Part shown: positions 1 through 8,330 of the stretch, in pieces | Layout: every line of letters starts with the position of its first letter | Position numbering within the stretch: position 1 is the stretch's first letter | DNA from: Terriglobia bacterium | GTDB lineage: Bacteria; Acidobacteriota; Terriglobia; UBA7540 | Reading direction: 5' to 3' | DNA: 43,397 bases | Assembly: GCA_030040995.1 (NCBI GenBank) | Contig: JASHOS010000116.1 | Coordinates: 1 to 43,397, forward strand | Notes under the pieces: generated by a model | Told to the model about the DNA's origin: nothing | The model's input: only the letters and a program-made list of their open reading frames with translations | Databases searched by the model: none | Translations under genes and position numbers: made by a program

Positions 1-23
1 AAGAACAAAGACCAAAAGAAAAA

Positions 24-68
24 GGGGACACTTCTAACGAGGTAAGAGAGGGGACATTTCTAAAGAGG
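24..68. repeat. Two tandem 19-bp repeats at the window edge
   Basis: Two near-identical 19-mers lie 26 bp apart, at 24-42 and 50-68, each beginning GGGGACA and ending GAGG, with two differences between them. Short repeated ends of this kind often flank insertion sequences, so an element may end just upstream of the window. No transposase is visible here, so that origin is only a guess. Confidence 0.45.
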
Positions 69-589
69 CTTGACATTACTTTTGACGATCTATTGAACTC
101 CTGTTATTAATATGGTAAGGTGCTCCTGCATCAGGAGGGGCATCGGAAGATCAGACTCCCATTACGTTCGGAAGCTTGCTTCAGTTGCTCCAATCCACAC
201 TGGGTTGCGATGCTTCTCTGTGGAGTACTGCCCTGTTGAAAGACTCTCAGTAGCCCCGGTGAAATCGAGTGACCGACTGGATAGGTATGAGAGGCGACTG
301 GCAGCAGCGGAACATGATCGGGTCGCCTTCGGCGATCAGGCCTAAGATGCATGTCAGCCAGGGCAAACCAGCTGCTTAGGGGAGGGACCTTAGGCATGTT
401 TTCAGAACTCAAAATCTTGGATTCTGGTTTGTATGCGGTGGCTACCGGTCAGTGCTCAGTCCAGCGCAGGACCCGTCAATTGTGGTTTTGAAGTCGCGAC
501 CAGAAGTCTTCGGCAGGTCCGTTTGGTCGCAGCTCAGCCGCGAGGACCATTCTTAGGCTGAAAATTTTTCGTAATCGGGAGCGAGGTTC
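69..589. other. Gene-poor stretch, nothing assigned
   Basis: No convincing coding sequence was found. The short open frames on both strands have compositions that do not look like protein and no good ribosome binding site. The stretch may be decayed DNA beside the repeat at the window edge. Confidence 0.4.
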
Positions 590-847
590 ATGTATCAGAT
601 TAGTTTCCAAAGCCAATTCGGTACGACAGTAGTATTGCAAGTCCGTTCTGGGTCTGGCAACTGCGACAACAACGCTATAAGGTACGATGGCCCTCTCGAC
701 GCAGGGGGAGCTTACACATTGAATACGGACGACAACGTGGTTTGTTATCGGCGGACAGCGGATCCGAACAATCCCGCGAGCGGATTCACTGTTTGGAATA
801 CATTCTCTCCGGACCCTATGAACACTCCTGTTACGATCACCCTGTAG
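590..847 (+). CDS. Small hypothetical protein (85 aa)
   Basis: The ATG at 590 is preceded by a purine-rich GGGAGCGAGG at 577-586, a usable Shine-Dalgarno region. The 85-residue product has no signal peptide or membrane segment. It is rich in polar and beta-prone residues and contains two Cys, in GNCDNN and VVCYRR. It ends 57 bp before the MORN/BNR gene on the same strand and could be co-transcribed with it. I do not recognise the family. The reading frame looks protein-like and the start is well placed, but no function can be given. Confidence 0.55.
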   Translation: MYQISFQSQFGTTVVLQVRSGSGNCDNNAIRYDGPLDAGGAYTLNTDDNVVCYRRTADPNNPASGFTVWNTFSPDPMNTPVTITL

Positions 848-904
848 CACGCTGGAAAATGCTGGGTGCACCGATCGTCCGGGAGTCCCTGGAGCGAACG
901 CCTT

Positions 905-2713
905 ATGAGAGTCAGAGCCCTCCTTCTTTTACTTGTTATCTGCATGACGGCCGTCGTCCCACGTGGCATCGCTCAGGTTGAGCTTGAGCCCAACTGCGGT
1001 CAGATGTCACCCCCGCAACAACTGCCCGACGGCCTTATCCTGACAACAGTGAGGTATGGGGAAGTGGTTCGTGCTCCAACTGGCCCAAGGTTGACCGGAA
1101 GAATTCTGGGAATTTGCAGACAAGACTATCTGAAAAACGGTGCCAAATATCGAAGCGTTACGTTTTGGCCGAACGGGAATCGTAAGAGCGACTGCTATAC
1201 CGATGTGACAAATCGTACTTGTATCGACAATTCCAGCGATAACAGCGCGCTCATGACCACATATGGTGACCATAAGCAGCTCTTATCGCGTCAGGAAACC
1301 TGCCGCGGCACACCGATGTCCGTGGAACACTATGATTCCGATGGGTGGCTTGATGGAGATTTTAGGGACGGCCGCTGCGGTCCGACCGGTGTTTCGATGA
1401 CTACGATCGCAACATATAAACATGGCGCCCTGGACGGTCCTTTTTTCTCTTACAACTGCTACTTCACGTCAAAAGGAGAATTCCGGCGGGGACTGCGCTG
1501 GGGAAGTTGGCGATTTGCACCCAAAACCGATCCGAACTGCGCGCGTTACCTAAATATTAACGTTCCGACTGTCATTCCAAGCGTAACCTTAGTGAACGGC
1601 ACAGGAGAGTGGTCAAAAATACTCAGTTATATGCCGAGCGAGGAAGGTGCGTTGGTAGGAGGAAAAGAAGAAGGTCTGTGGCGCTATCACGACTGGTCCG
1701 AAAGTACATTCTCCCTCGCAGGTACTTTTGTCCATGGCGTTATGGACGGAGAGTGGAAAATGTACTGGACAAGTCCAGCCGCGGGTGCTCTGAAAGTAGG
1801 CGATCTGAGAGCGCAGTTCACGTTTGGAAATGGTGCAGCAGAGGGTCCTTTTGTTGTCTACGATCCGGGCACCGGCGAACGAGTAGAGGGCTCAGTTTCG
1901 GCTGGCGTTCCCAGCCTCGCTTGCGGCCCGCAGGCTACTGGATTCGGCCTCCAACCTGCGCTGTTTGCGCGGGTCCCCGCTGGAATTCAACGCGGAATCG
2001 ACTGGTCCAACGGAACCCCCGGCGGTAAGCCACAATCCATACCCGCTCCAGGGAGAATCGTAGGAGTCTGGAGGTTCTACGACGCGAGCGGTCGACTTCT
2101 CGGCGAGGAGAACTTAGGTTCCGGTGATGGGCACTTTTTATTCTGGAATGCGGCCGGGGACAAAGCCTGTGAAGGTGATTTGATTGATGGCATGCAAAAT
2201 GGGAAATGGATTTTGTATGGTCCCGCTAATCAAACACTTGCGGTGCTAACCTATGATCACGGCACGCAGATCGGTTGGCATTCAATTCCGTTACAAGCTC
2301 CTGCAAGCTGGACGATACTAAACACCCTTCCGGCGCGGATTCCGCTGAGCGCTCAAATTCGGACTCTAACATCTGGCTCGTTTTTTACCCACTTTCTCGC
2401 CACGTCTTCAGGGCCACTACAATCAGAGGATGGGAAGGCATGGGATGTGCCGGTTGGACTGTATTCGTCCGACCAAGCGTTGAGCGTATCCGGCGATGAT
2501 CCGGTTCTCTGGGGTCTCTTTGCTCGCCGCAAGGTGATTGCAACGGAATTTTCATCAGACGGCGGGCACAGTTGGAGAATGGCGTTAGGGGATCCATGTT
2601 CTTCGAAGCCCGGGTACCGCGCTACCCAAATCGCAGGCCTTGGAAACTTTGAATATGTATATTGCTCGTCCTACAGTCAGCCAGACGCTAACTCATTTCT
2701 TGTTCTAGTGTAG
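905..2713 (+). CDS. Secreted MORN/BNR-repeat protein, 5' part, truncated by a MITE
   Basis: The frame is open from 866, but the ATG at 905 is the better start because it begins a clear signal peptide (MRVRALLLLL, likely cleaved near GIAQ) with a GGAG about 11 nt upstream. The exported part carries many MORN_2/YwqK-like units, for example GEWKMYW, GVWRFYDASGRLLGEE and NGKWILYG, then a first BNR/Asp-box-like motif (SSDGGHSW). The frame stops at a TAG inside the left end of the MITE at 2705-2825. Deleting the element and one TA joins codon CTA to GGA and reads on to 3397, giving about 791 residues from this start. The original was therefore one gene with an N-terminal MORN region and C-terminal BNR repeats. 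Its role is unknown; such proteins are usually extracytoplasmic. Confidence 0.75.
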   Translation: MRVRALLLLLVICMTAVVPRGIAQVELEPNCGQMSPPQQLPDGLILTTVRYGEVVRAPTGPRLTGRILGICRQDYLKNGAKYRSVTFWPNGNRKSDCYTDVTNRTCIDNSSDNSALMTTYGDHKQLLSRQETCRGTPMSVEHYDSDGWLDGDFRDGRCGPTGVSMTTIATYKHGALDGPFFSYNCYFTSKGEFRRGLRWGSWRFAPKTDPNCARYLNINVPTVIPSVTLVNGTGEWSKILSYMPSEEGALVGGKEEGLWRYHDWSESTFSLAGTFVHGVMDGEWKMYWTSPAAGALKVGDLRAQFTFGNGAAEGPFVVYDPGTGERVEGSVSAGVPSLACGPQATGFGLQPALFARVPAGIQRGIDWSNGTPGGKPQSIPAPGRIVGVWRFYDASGRLLGEENLGSGDGHFLFWNAAGDKACEGDLIDGMQNGKWILYGPANQTLAVLTYDHGTQIGWHSIPLQAPASWTILNTLPARIPLSAQIRTLTSGSFFTHFLATSSGPLQSEDGKAWDVPVGLYSSDQALSVSGDDPVLWGLFARRKVIATEFSSDGGHSWRMALGDPCSSKPGYRATQIAGLGNFEYVYCSSYSQPDANSFLVLV

Positions 2714-2825
2714 TGCGTCAGACATCGCTTTACATAATTCGGACGCTGAGATTCGGTCTGCCCATGAAAATACAGCGTTTGGCGAAGATCCCAAATGTAA
2801 AGAAGCGTTGGACGCACTACACTAG
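2705..2825 (-). mobile_element. 121-bp MITE-like element, copy 1
   Basis: The element is bounded by CTAG on each side and has inverted ends GTGTAGTGCGTC (12 of 12), with imperfect pairing continuing to TTTACAT at about position 28. The flanking TA (2706-2707 and 2823-2824) fits a TA target duplication, as made by IS630/Tc1-mariner transposases. It contains no transposase gene. It is the exact reverse complement of the copy at 6325-6445 and interrupts the MORN/BNR gene. The net insertion is 117 bp, a multiple of three, yet the phase used here meets TAG at once. Confidence 0.88.
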
Positions 2826-3397
2826 GATCCTCGTTCGGGTGGCGCCTCAAGGTCCCGGGGGTTGATCTGCCCGCCGGGGATTGGCAGATATACCCATTGC
2901 TCAGGGGGGTCCTCGCCATAGGTGGTATGCCGCGCCAACCGGTTTCGGTTTTGACGGTCCCGTTGATTCTGAGCGCCCATAATGTGCCAAGCCCCTCTAC
3001 CGCTTCCAGCATACACGCGCCTCTACCACAGCGCCCGGATTTGGTCGCCGGGTGCTTAAACCTTGAATCCCCTACCTTACTATTCTTTGGCGGCGAAAAG
3101 CCGACTGCGCTAAGGACATCTGATGACGGAAAACATTGGAGCGAACTTCAACTCTCGGCGCTTGGAACGAAATTCTCTTTCCAACACGCTGCATGCGCCG
3201 ACGACTATCTAGTGGTTTCCGGAACCGACGGCGCTTCAACCGAGATATTCGGCTCCGACGACTTCGGGAACACTTGGTCCAGAATAGATGACAATCTCCC
3301 CGCGCCTGATGCGCTAACCGTGGAAGAATCGAATAGTGGTCCTCCTATTGTTTCCGTCATTGTGGATGGTGTTCAATATCAACGAACTCTCCACTAG
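2826..3397 (+). pseudogene. 3' part of the MORN/BNR gene, cut off by the MITE
   Basis: This is the in-frame continuation of the gene beginning at 905. The reading frame on the far side of the element is the same (SSFGWRLKV onward) and runs to TAG at 3397. It contains two more BNR/Asp-box motifs, TSDDGKHW and SDDFGNTW, typical of beta-propeller blades. An internal TTG at 2897 could start a 166-residue product, but it has no obvious ribosome site and would lack the export signal. This half is most likely not made. The sequence shows no further frameshift or stop, so the disruption is probably recent. Confidence 0.75.
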
Positions 3398-3806
3398 CCG
3401 TTAATTCCCGTGACAGATTTCAGATAGGTCCGGGATTCCCACCTCCAGCCCTGCTTCGTAGCCGTCGATACGCGGATTACCTCTGTAGGCCAATTTCTGG
3501 TCGCAAGCCTGGGGTGCGACTACACGGAAGAATTGTTCAGGTGTTCAAAGAGCGTGATAGAGCTCCGATTGCCGGGTTTTTCTTCGACGACATGAGAACC
3601 AGGGTTTGGCCTAACGCAGTCAAGAAGCGGAAGCAGAACCGGACAAGCGATCAAAGCGCCTCTTCCAGAAACCATGTCGCGAGCGAATCGCATTCATCAC
3701 CTTGTTCTGGCGAAGCATAGCCGACGCTCCCTGAGCGTTTCAATCTGAACCTCGAATAAAATGCGGTGAAGGCACGCAGCCGCTACGCGAGTCTGGCAGT
3801 TTTCGA
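3398..3806. other. Intergenic stretch between convergent genes
   Basis: I see no gene here. A 6-bp hairpin, ACGCTC-CCT-GAGCGT, lies at 3724-3738 and could help end transcription from either side, but it has only a short T run on the plus strand. The small frames in the stretch lack ribosome sites and protein-like composition. Confidence 0.4.
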
Positions 3807-5084
3807 CTACCTGTGCACGTAGACAGTGGTGTGGGGATGATAGTTCCGCCAGTCGAACCAGTAGTCCTTAAGGACCTGAACCTGTTTCAGGCAGACCCCT
3901 TTGGCCTTGCCTGATACGGCACAGCCCTGAAAATCCCACTGGCTTTGGGTCGCCTCATCGATCATTATTGGGGCGAAGGCAGCCTGTCTTAGCCAGGTGG
4001 CATTAGCCGGTTGAGAGGACTTGTCGTCAAGCGTACGATAGAAAGCAGGCGCTCCGGAAACTCCGGGTATGCGGTCGCGAAAGGCACGCACCGACTGCTG
4101 ATCGGGGCCTACCAGCAGGAGAACGGGCTCTGTTCCCACACTGTCCAGCACTAACTTCTCTCTAACGACCTCGTCATACAAGAAGGCGCGGCTGGCTCCG
4201 AACGCCTGGATACCTAGCATGAGCGTGCGCGGTTTCAGGCCTCGTGCCGGGTCCGCAAAGCTCAGGACGGTGGGCTCTTTCTGCATATCCTTTTCCCAGT
4301 TCTTGGGGGCATAGTCAGAGGCATACTTAGCCACATCCTTTAGGACCGTGCCGCCAGGCTCCTCGGCCGACCAAAGTGCGAACGACAACTCGTCGGACGG
4401 GACAAAAGTTAGCCGCCGGCCTTTCAGTGGCCCCGAAATGGCTGCGCCGGTTATCTGCTGCCAGTAGGAGCCGGTCTGATCGTCCCGCATCAGAAAATTC
4501 TGATTGTTGATCCCGGCCAGATGAAAGGTCAGAACCAAACCACCGGTTTCGCGTCTCCACACCAGACCGGTGTGACAGAGCGTTCAATAGGTCGCGACGA
4601 TCGGAACTCTGCCCACCAGGTCGTTAATGACGTGATGATAGGCAATAACTCGAACGGGGTACGCTCGGGCATTGCCTCCAAGCTTGACCGCAAGCACGTT
4701 GTCGGCCGGGTCCAGCTTGACTTGCCGGATGGCGGCAAAAGCAGGATGGATGTCCGGATGAAACATTCGTTCGTAAACATTGACCCGCGACAGAACCGCG
4801 AACGCGCACACAAAGAAGGTCCCTGCAACCGCAGCGATACGACGCAAGTGCCGCGGCTCCAGCTGCCAATACCAGGCCAGCCCTGCCAGGGCCAGGACAG
4901 CGCAGACACCCTCAGCAAACGGGCGAACAAGAATGAGCGTCAACGCCATCGCCAACTCGTGTGGTCCTTGGTAACGGAATGGCCGAATGACATAAAGGGG
5001 ATACGCCAAGCAGAAAAACGAGACTAGAAGCGTCGTGATTAGCAGCCCATAATATCCGAAGACCTTATTTACTGAGTGTTTCAT
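3807..5084 (-). CDS. DUF3179 membrane selenoprotein (UxxC, in-frame TGA)
   Basis: The two open frames 5084-4587 and 4583-3807 are in the same phase and separated only by one TGA (4586-4584). Read through, they give a 425-residue DUF3179 protein with Sec at residue 167. The start at 5084 follows GGAGGGAG at a spacing of about 7 nt. Three hydrophobic segments lie near residues 9-32, 44-70 and 82-98. The DUF3179 region begins at about 125 and includes AYPVRVIAYHHVINDLVG. Family members have VTYCPLC where this one has VATY-U-TLC, so the TGA replaces the first Cys of a CxxC pair while Cys170 is kept. A hairpin suited to a SECIS follows the TGA. I recall DUF3179 seleno-members being annotated elsewhere, but no substrate is known. 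The selC-selD-selA-selB genes lie about 8.5 kb away. Confidence 0.85.
4558..4586 (-). promoter_or_regulatory. UGA codon and predicted bacterial SECIS hairpin of the DUF3179 gene
   Basis: After the TGA (4586-4584) and a 9-nt spacer, CACACC (4574-4569) pairs perfectly with GGTGTG (4563-4558) around a 5-nt loop GGTCT. A U-G pair can extend the stem. A G in the first two loop positions, about 15-16 nt after the UGA, is the usual form of a SelB-binding SECIS in bacteria. The fold was made by eye. Confidence 0.7.
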
Positions 5085-5529
5085 GGTAGCTCCCTCCAGC
5101 ATTTGAACTTCAAAACGGTAGCTTCCGAAAAAACTTCTAGCTGCTTATCTCCCCGGCCAGAGAGAGAAAACCGTGGGATGAACGTGACGTTCGTCGCTTT
5201 GTGTCAATAAATGATCAAGCATGCCCAACAGGATAGTTACAAGCGAAGGACTGGTCAATATTTATATCTACTAGTCGAACGGCCAAATTCAGTTATAACG
5301 AGCGCTTATCATGACCATGCGAGCCGCATAATTCCGGTGACAAATGCCGCAGCGCTGATACGTGCGACTTCAGAGAGAAACGCGATAGTTCATCGCGTTA
5401 CTCACGACAGGGTCTGCTGCACCTGTTGTCCTTTGCAGCCCTTAGGCAATCGTTCCCAGCTTTCTAGGAACTCTAGCCTATTGTCCGGAGCCTCTGCCTC
5501 CCTTAGAGTCATGCTCTGGCTTTTCACTC
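5085..5529. other. Divergent intergenic region
   Basis: This lies between the minus-strand DUF3179 gene and the plus-strand rotamase/UnbV gene, so promoters for both should be here. I could not pick out convincing -35 and -10 boxes. The open frames in it look like noise. Confidence 0.4.
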
Positions 5530-6333
5530 ATGTCGTCCGCAGACACAAAGATCATGCTCACCCGGCGATCACTGCTCTTCAAGGGCGCGATTACGTTGGG
5601 TGGTGCAATGGCTGCTCCAGGGACGGTTTTCGCGCAGGCTTCGCTGCAAACCTCCCGGAGCACTCCTCCGGATAAGATTCCGTTGCGAGTGATCGTCGTG
5701 GATTCTCTCGTCGGAGCCCGGCAAATCCTGGACCGGCTGAACAAGGGGGAGAGCTTCGCCTCGCTCGCCATGGAGAGGTCACTCGATCCCACAGCAAATC
5801 AAGGCGGCTACCTTGGAGTGCTTAACCCTGCAGAGTTGCGACCGGAGTTGAGAGATGCTTTGAAAGGGATTGCACCAGGGCAGGTTAGCCCTATAGTCAG
5901 AATTCCAGAGGGCTATGCCATTCTGAAAATTGACCGTCAGCCCCCAGGAGCCAGCGACGACAGAAACCCCAACCGTCTCCTTTCTTTGACTGGGCCTGGA
6001 GCCGTCCGCTACGGACCCGAAGTGGACGGCTTGGGAGAGGAGGAGGCGGCTTTTCACGATTTTCCTTATAAGCCCGAGGGTTGGAATCGGAACTTAGTAA
6101 GTATCGCAGAAATTCACCAAAAGTCAGTTCCCAGCGCAATAAAACGATTGCAGGGCGTTCTGGATCCCGCGAGTCTGGATGATCCACCGGCTGACACGGC
6201 CATACACTTGCGCTATCTATTGGCCCAACTATACGCCTTCCAGGGAGACATGGCGAAAGCAATTGAGCAGTGGAGGGCCGCTTATGGGCTTTCCCAGTCC
6301 GCCTCGCCTCAGATGGTGCATTACCTAGTGTAG
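5530..6333 (+). CDS. Tat-exported rotamase/VCBS/UnbV protein, 5' part, truncated by a MITE
   Basis: The N-terminus has a twin-arginine signal (TRRSLLFKG, then a hydrophobic run ending VFAQA), so the product should be folded before export. Residues from about 50 to 140 match a parvulin-type PpiC rotamase (GARQILDRLNKGESFASLA, QGGYLG, GYAILKID). The last part resembles a TPR (AQLYAFQGDMAKAIEQWRAAY). The start is either ATG 5530 or ATG 5554; neither has a clear ribosome site. The frame ends at the TAG inside the MITE at 6325-6445. Removing the element and one TA joins it in frame to the VCBS/UnbV half, giving an intact protein of about 886 residues. The linkage of TPR-like and UnbV domains is common in soil bacteria; an N-terminal rotamase is less so. 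Confidence 0.75.
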   Translation: MSSADTKIMLTRRSLLFKGAITLGGAMAAPGTVFAQASLQTSRSTPPDKIPLRVIVVDSLVGARQILDRLNKGESFASLAMERSLDPTANQGGYLGVLNPAELRPELRDALKGIAPGQVSPIVRIPEGYAILKIDRQPPGASDDRNPNRLLSLTGPGAVRYGPEVDGLGEEEAAFHDFPYKPEGWNRNLVSIAEIHQKSVPSAIKRLQGVLDPASLDDPPADTAIHLRYLLAQLYAFQGDMAKAIEQWRAAYGLSQSASPQMVHYLV

Positions 6334-6445
6334 TGCGTCCAACGCTTCTTTACATTTGGGATCTTCGCCAAACGCTGTATTTTCATGGGCAGACCGAATC
6401 TCAGCGTCCGAATTATGTAAAGCGATGTCTGACGCACTACACTAG
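6325..6445 (+). mobile_element. 121-bp MITE-like element, copy 2
   Basis: This is the exact reverse complement of the element at 2705-2825, without a single mismatch over 121 bp. It has the same CTAG borders, the same GTGTAGTGCGTC inverted ends and a flanking TA pair. It splits the rotamase/UnbV gene after codon CTA, in the same codon phase as copy 1. One of its frames, beginning AGT GTA GTG at 6327, has no stop through the whole 117-bp insert, so in another phase the element could add 39 residues rather than stop translation. Confidence 0.88.
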
Positions 6446-6450
6446 AAGCA

Positions 6451-8307
6451 GTGCTGGGAATTGCCCACCTGCACAAATCCGAAATGGAAAATGGCGTATA
6501 CCGCAATCCAGGGGAGAAATGTCTCTTTCCAATGTCTTCGAAGCTGTCCTATTCGGTGACCGGGGATTCCCAGGAGGCTGCGGAGCGCTTCTTGAACTAT
6601 CTCAGCCAGGACCGAAACGACCTTGAGGCGAAGTGGCTGCTCAATCTCGCTTGCATGACCCTCGGGAAGTACCCCGCAGGAGTACCGGAGGAGTTCCTGT
6701 TTCCGTTGACGGGGTTCCAGTCGAAGCAGTCCGTCGGGCGATTTGTTGATGTAGCGCCCGACGTGGGCCTGACTAGCTTTTCGGACTGCGGGGGAATCAT
6801 TGTCGATGATTTCGAGAATCGCGGCCTCTTTGATGTTGTCGTCTCCAGTTTTGACGCTCAAGCGTCCCTCCGCTACTTCCGCAACAACGGAGACGGAACC
6901 TTCACGGATCGAACGCAGCACGCGGGCTTAGAAAATTTTTTTGGCGGGCTGAATATTATCCAGACTGACTACAACAACGACGGGTGCCTGGACGTATTGG
7001 TACTGCGTGGAGCGTGGGAATACCCACAGCAGATGTCTCTGTTGCAGGGTAACGGCGACGGGACCTTTACCGACGTGACGCGCCAAGCGGGTCTCACCGA
7101 CTTAATCAGCACGCAAACTGCTGCTTGGGCTGACATCGATAATGACGGCTTGCTGGACCTATTCGTCGGTAATGAACGGGGTCCCAGCCATCTTTTCCTG
7201 AACAAGGGGAATGGAACGTTCGAGGATATTTCCGGCGCCGCCGGAGTGGACCGAATCGCTTTCACGAAAGGAGTGGTGGCCGAAGACTACGATAACGACG
7301 GATACGTCGACTTTTATGTCACCAACATTGGCAGCAGCAATTTTCTGTATCACAACGAGCGCAACGGCACGTTTAGAGAAGTTGCCCGGGAGGCCGATGT
7401 GCGGGACCCGTTCGGGCATAGCTTCGCAACCTGGTTCTTTGATTACGACAACGATGGCTGGCCCGATCTGTTCACAACCAGCTACTACACCTCGATCGAT
7501 GAGACCCTGAGGACATATCTCGGCCTCCCGCACAACGCCGTAACGCTGAAGCTCTACAAAAACATGAGGGACGGAACGTTCGACGACGTCACGAACCTGG
7601 TGGGGCTGGACAAGGTGTTCATGCCAATGGGAGCTAACTTCGGCGACATCGACAACGACGGATTTCTCGATATCTACCTCGGTACTGGAAATCCTTCCTA
7701 CGGCGCCTTGGTGCCCAACGTGCTGCTCCGTAATGACGGAGGCAGGAGATTCGTGGACGTCACGGCTTTATCTGGAACAGGCGAGCTACACAAGGGACAC
7801 GGCGTTGCCTTTGCTGACATGAGCCATGCAGGGCACGAAGACATCCTTACCGTGATCGGCGGAGCCACTCCCGGCGACAGGCACGCCTTCCGATTTTTCA
7901 AGAATCCTGGCAATGCCAACAACTGGATCACGCTAAAACTGGTGGGCGCGAAGACCAACCGTGCCGCCCTTGGTGCGCGGATTGCAATCACCGTGAAGAA
8001 CGAAGGACGCGGTCCCCGATCCATCTACCGCACGGTGGGAAGCGGGGGCTCTTTCGGCGCGAACCCGTTAGAGCAACACATCGGGCTGGGCCCGTCAGCG
8101 CGGATCGAGAAGGTTGAAATATGGTGGCCGGTGAGCAATACACGGCAGACCTTCTCAAGCCTCCATACGAACCAATTTATTGAAATCAAAGAGTTCGCCG
8201 GACAATACGAAAAACTGGTCCGTCGGAAGCTTCCGATGCGGCCCCCGCAAGGGGCGGCAGCAGTCGAGGTTGAAAGAGACACGGACTCGCCTGACAGAAG
8301 GGGGTAA
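6451..8307 (+). CDS. VCBS/FG-GAP repeat and ASPIC/UnbV protein, 3' part of the split gene
   Basis: This is the continuation of the frame that starts at 5530. It reads in phase from 6445, and GTG 6451 or ATG 6484 are the first possible restarts. It carries about seven FG-GAP/VCBS units with the calcium-loop form DxDNDGxxD (for example DYNNDGCLD, DIDNDGLLD, DYDNDGYVD, DYDNDGWPD), a beta-propeller typical of CRTAC1-like proteins. It ends in an ASPIC/UnbV domain (RTVGSGGSFGANPLEQHIGLG, VEIWWP). The Tat signal sits in the other half, so any product made from here would stay in the cytoplasm. It ends 23 nt before the SCO-like gene, suggesting one transcript. The function is unknown. Confidence 0.75.
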   Translation: MLGIAHLHKSEMENGVYRNPGEKCLFPMSSKLSYSVTGDSQEAAERFLNYLSQDRNDLEAKWLLNLACMTLGKYPAGVPEEFLFPLTGFQSKQSVGRFVDVAPDVGLTSFSDCGGIIVDDFENRGLFDVVVSSFDAQASLRYFRNNGDGTFTDRTQHAGLENFFGGLNIIQTDYNNDGCLDVLVLRGAWEYPQQMSLLQGNGDGTFTDVTRQAGLTDLISTQTAAWADIDNDGLLDLFVGNERGPSHLFLNKGNGTFEDISGAAGVDRIAFTKGVVAEDYDNDGYVDFYVTNIGSSNFLYHNERNGTFREVAREADVRDPFGHSFATWFFDYDNDGWPDLFTTSYYTSIDETLRTYLGLPHNAVTLKLYKNMRDGTFDDVTNLVGLDKVFMPMGANFGDIDNDGFLDIYLGTGNPSYGALVPNVLLRNDGGRRFVDVTALSGTGELHKGHGVAFADMSHAGHEDILTVIGGATPGDRHAFRFFKNPGNANNWITLKLVGAKTNRAALGARIAITVKNEGRGPRSIYRTVGSGGSFGANPLEQHIGLGPSARIEKVEIWWPVSNTRQTFSSLHTNQFIEIKEFAGQYEKLVRRKLPMRPPQGAAAVEVERDTDSPDRRG

Positions 8308-8330
8308 GAGAGTCGGGAGGGATAGACCTT

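Noticed and set aside
4584-5102. Two separate genes (172 and 251 aa) in the DUF3179 region
   Set aside because: They are in one phase, split by a single TGA inside the conserved motif, and the second has no proper start; one selenoprotein gene explains both.
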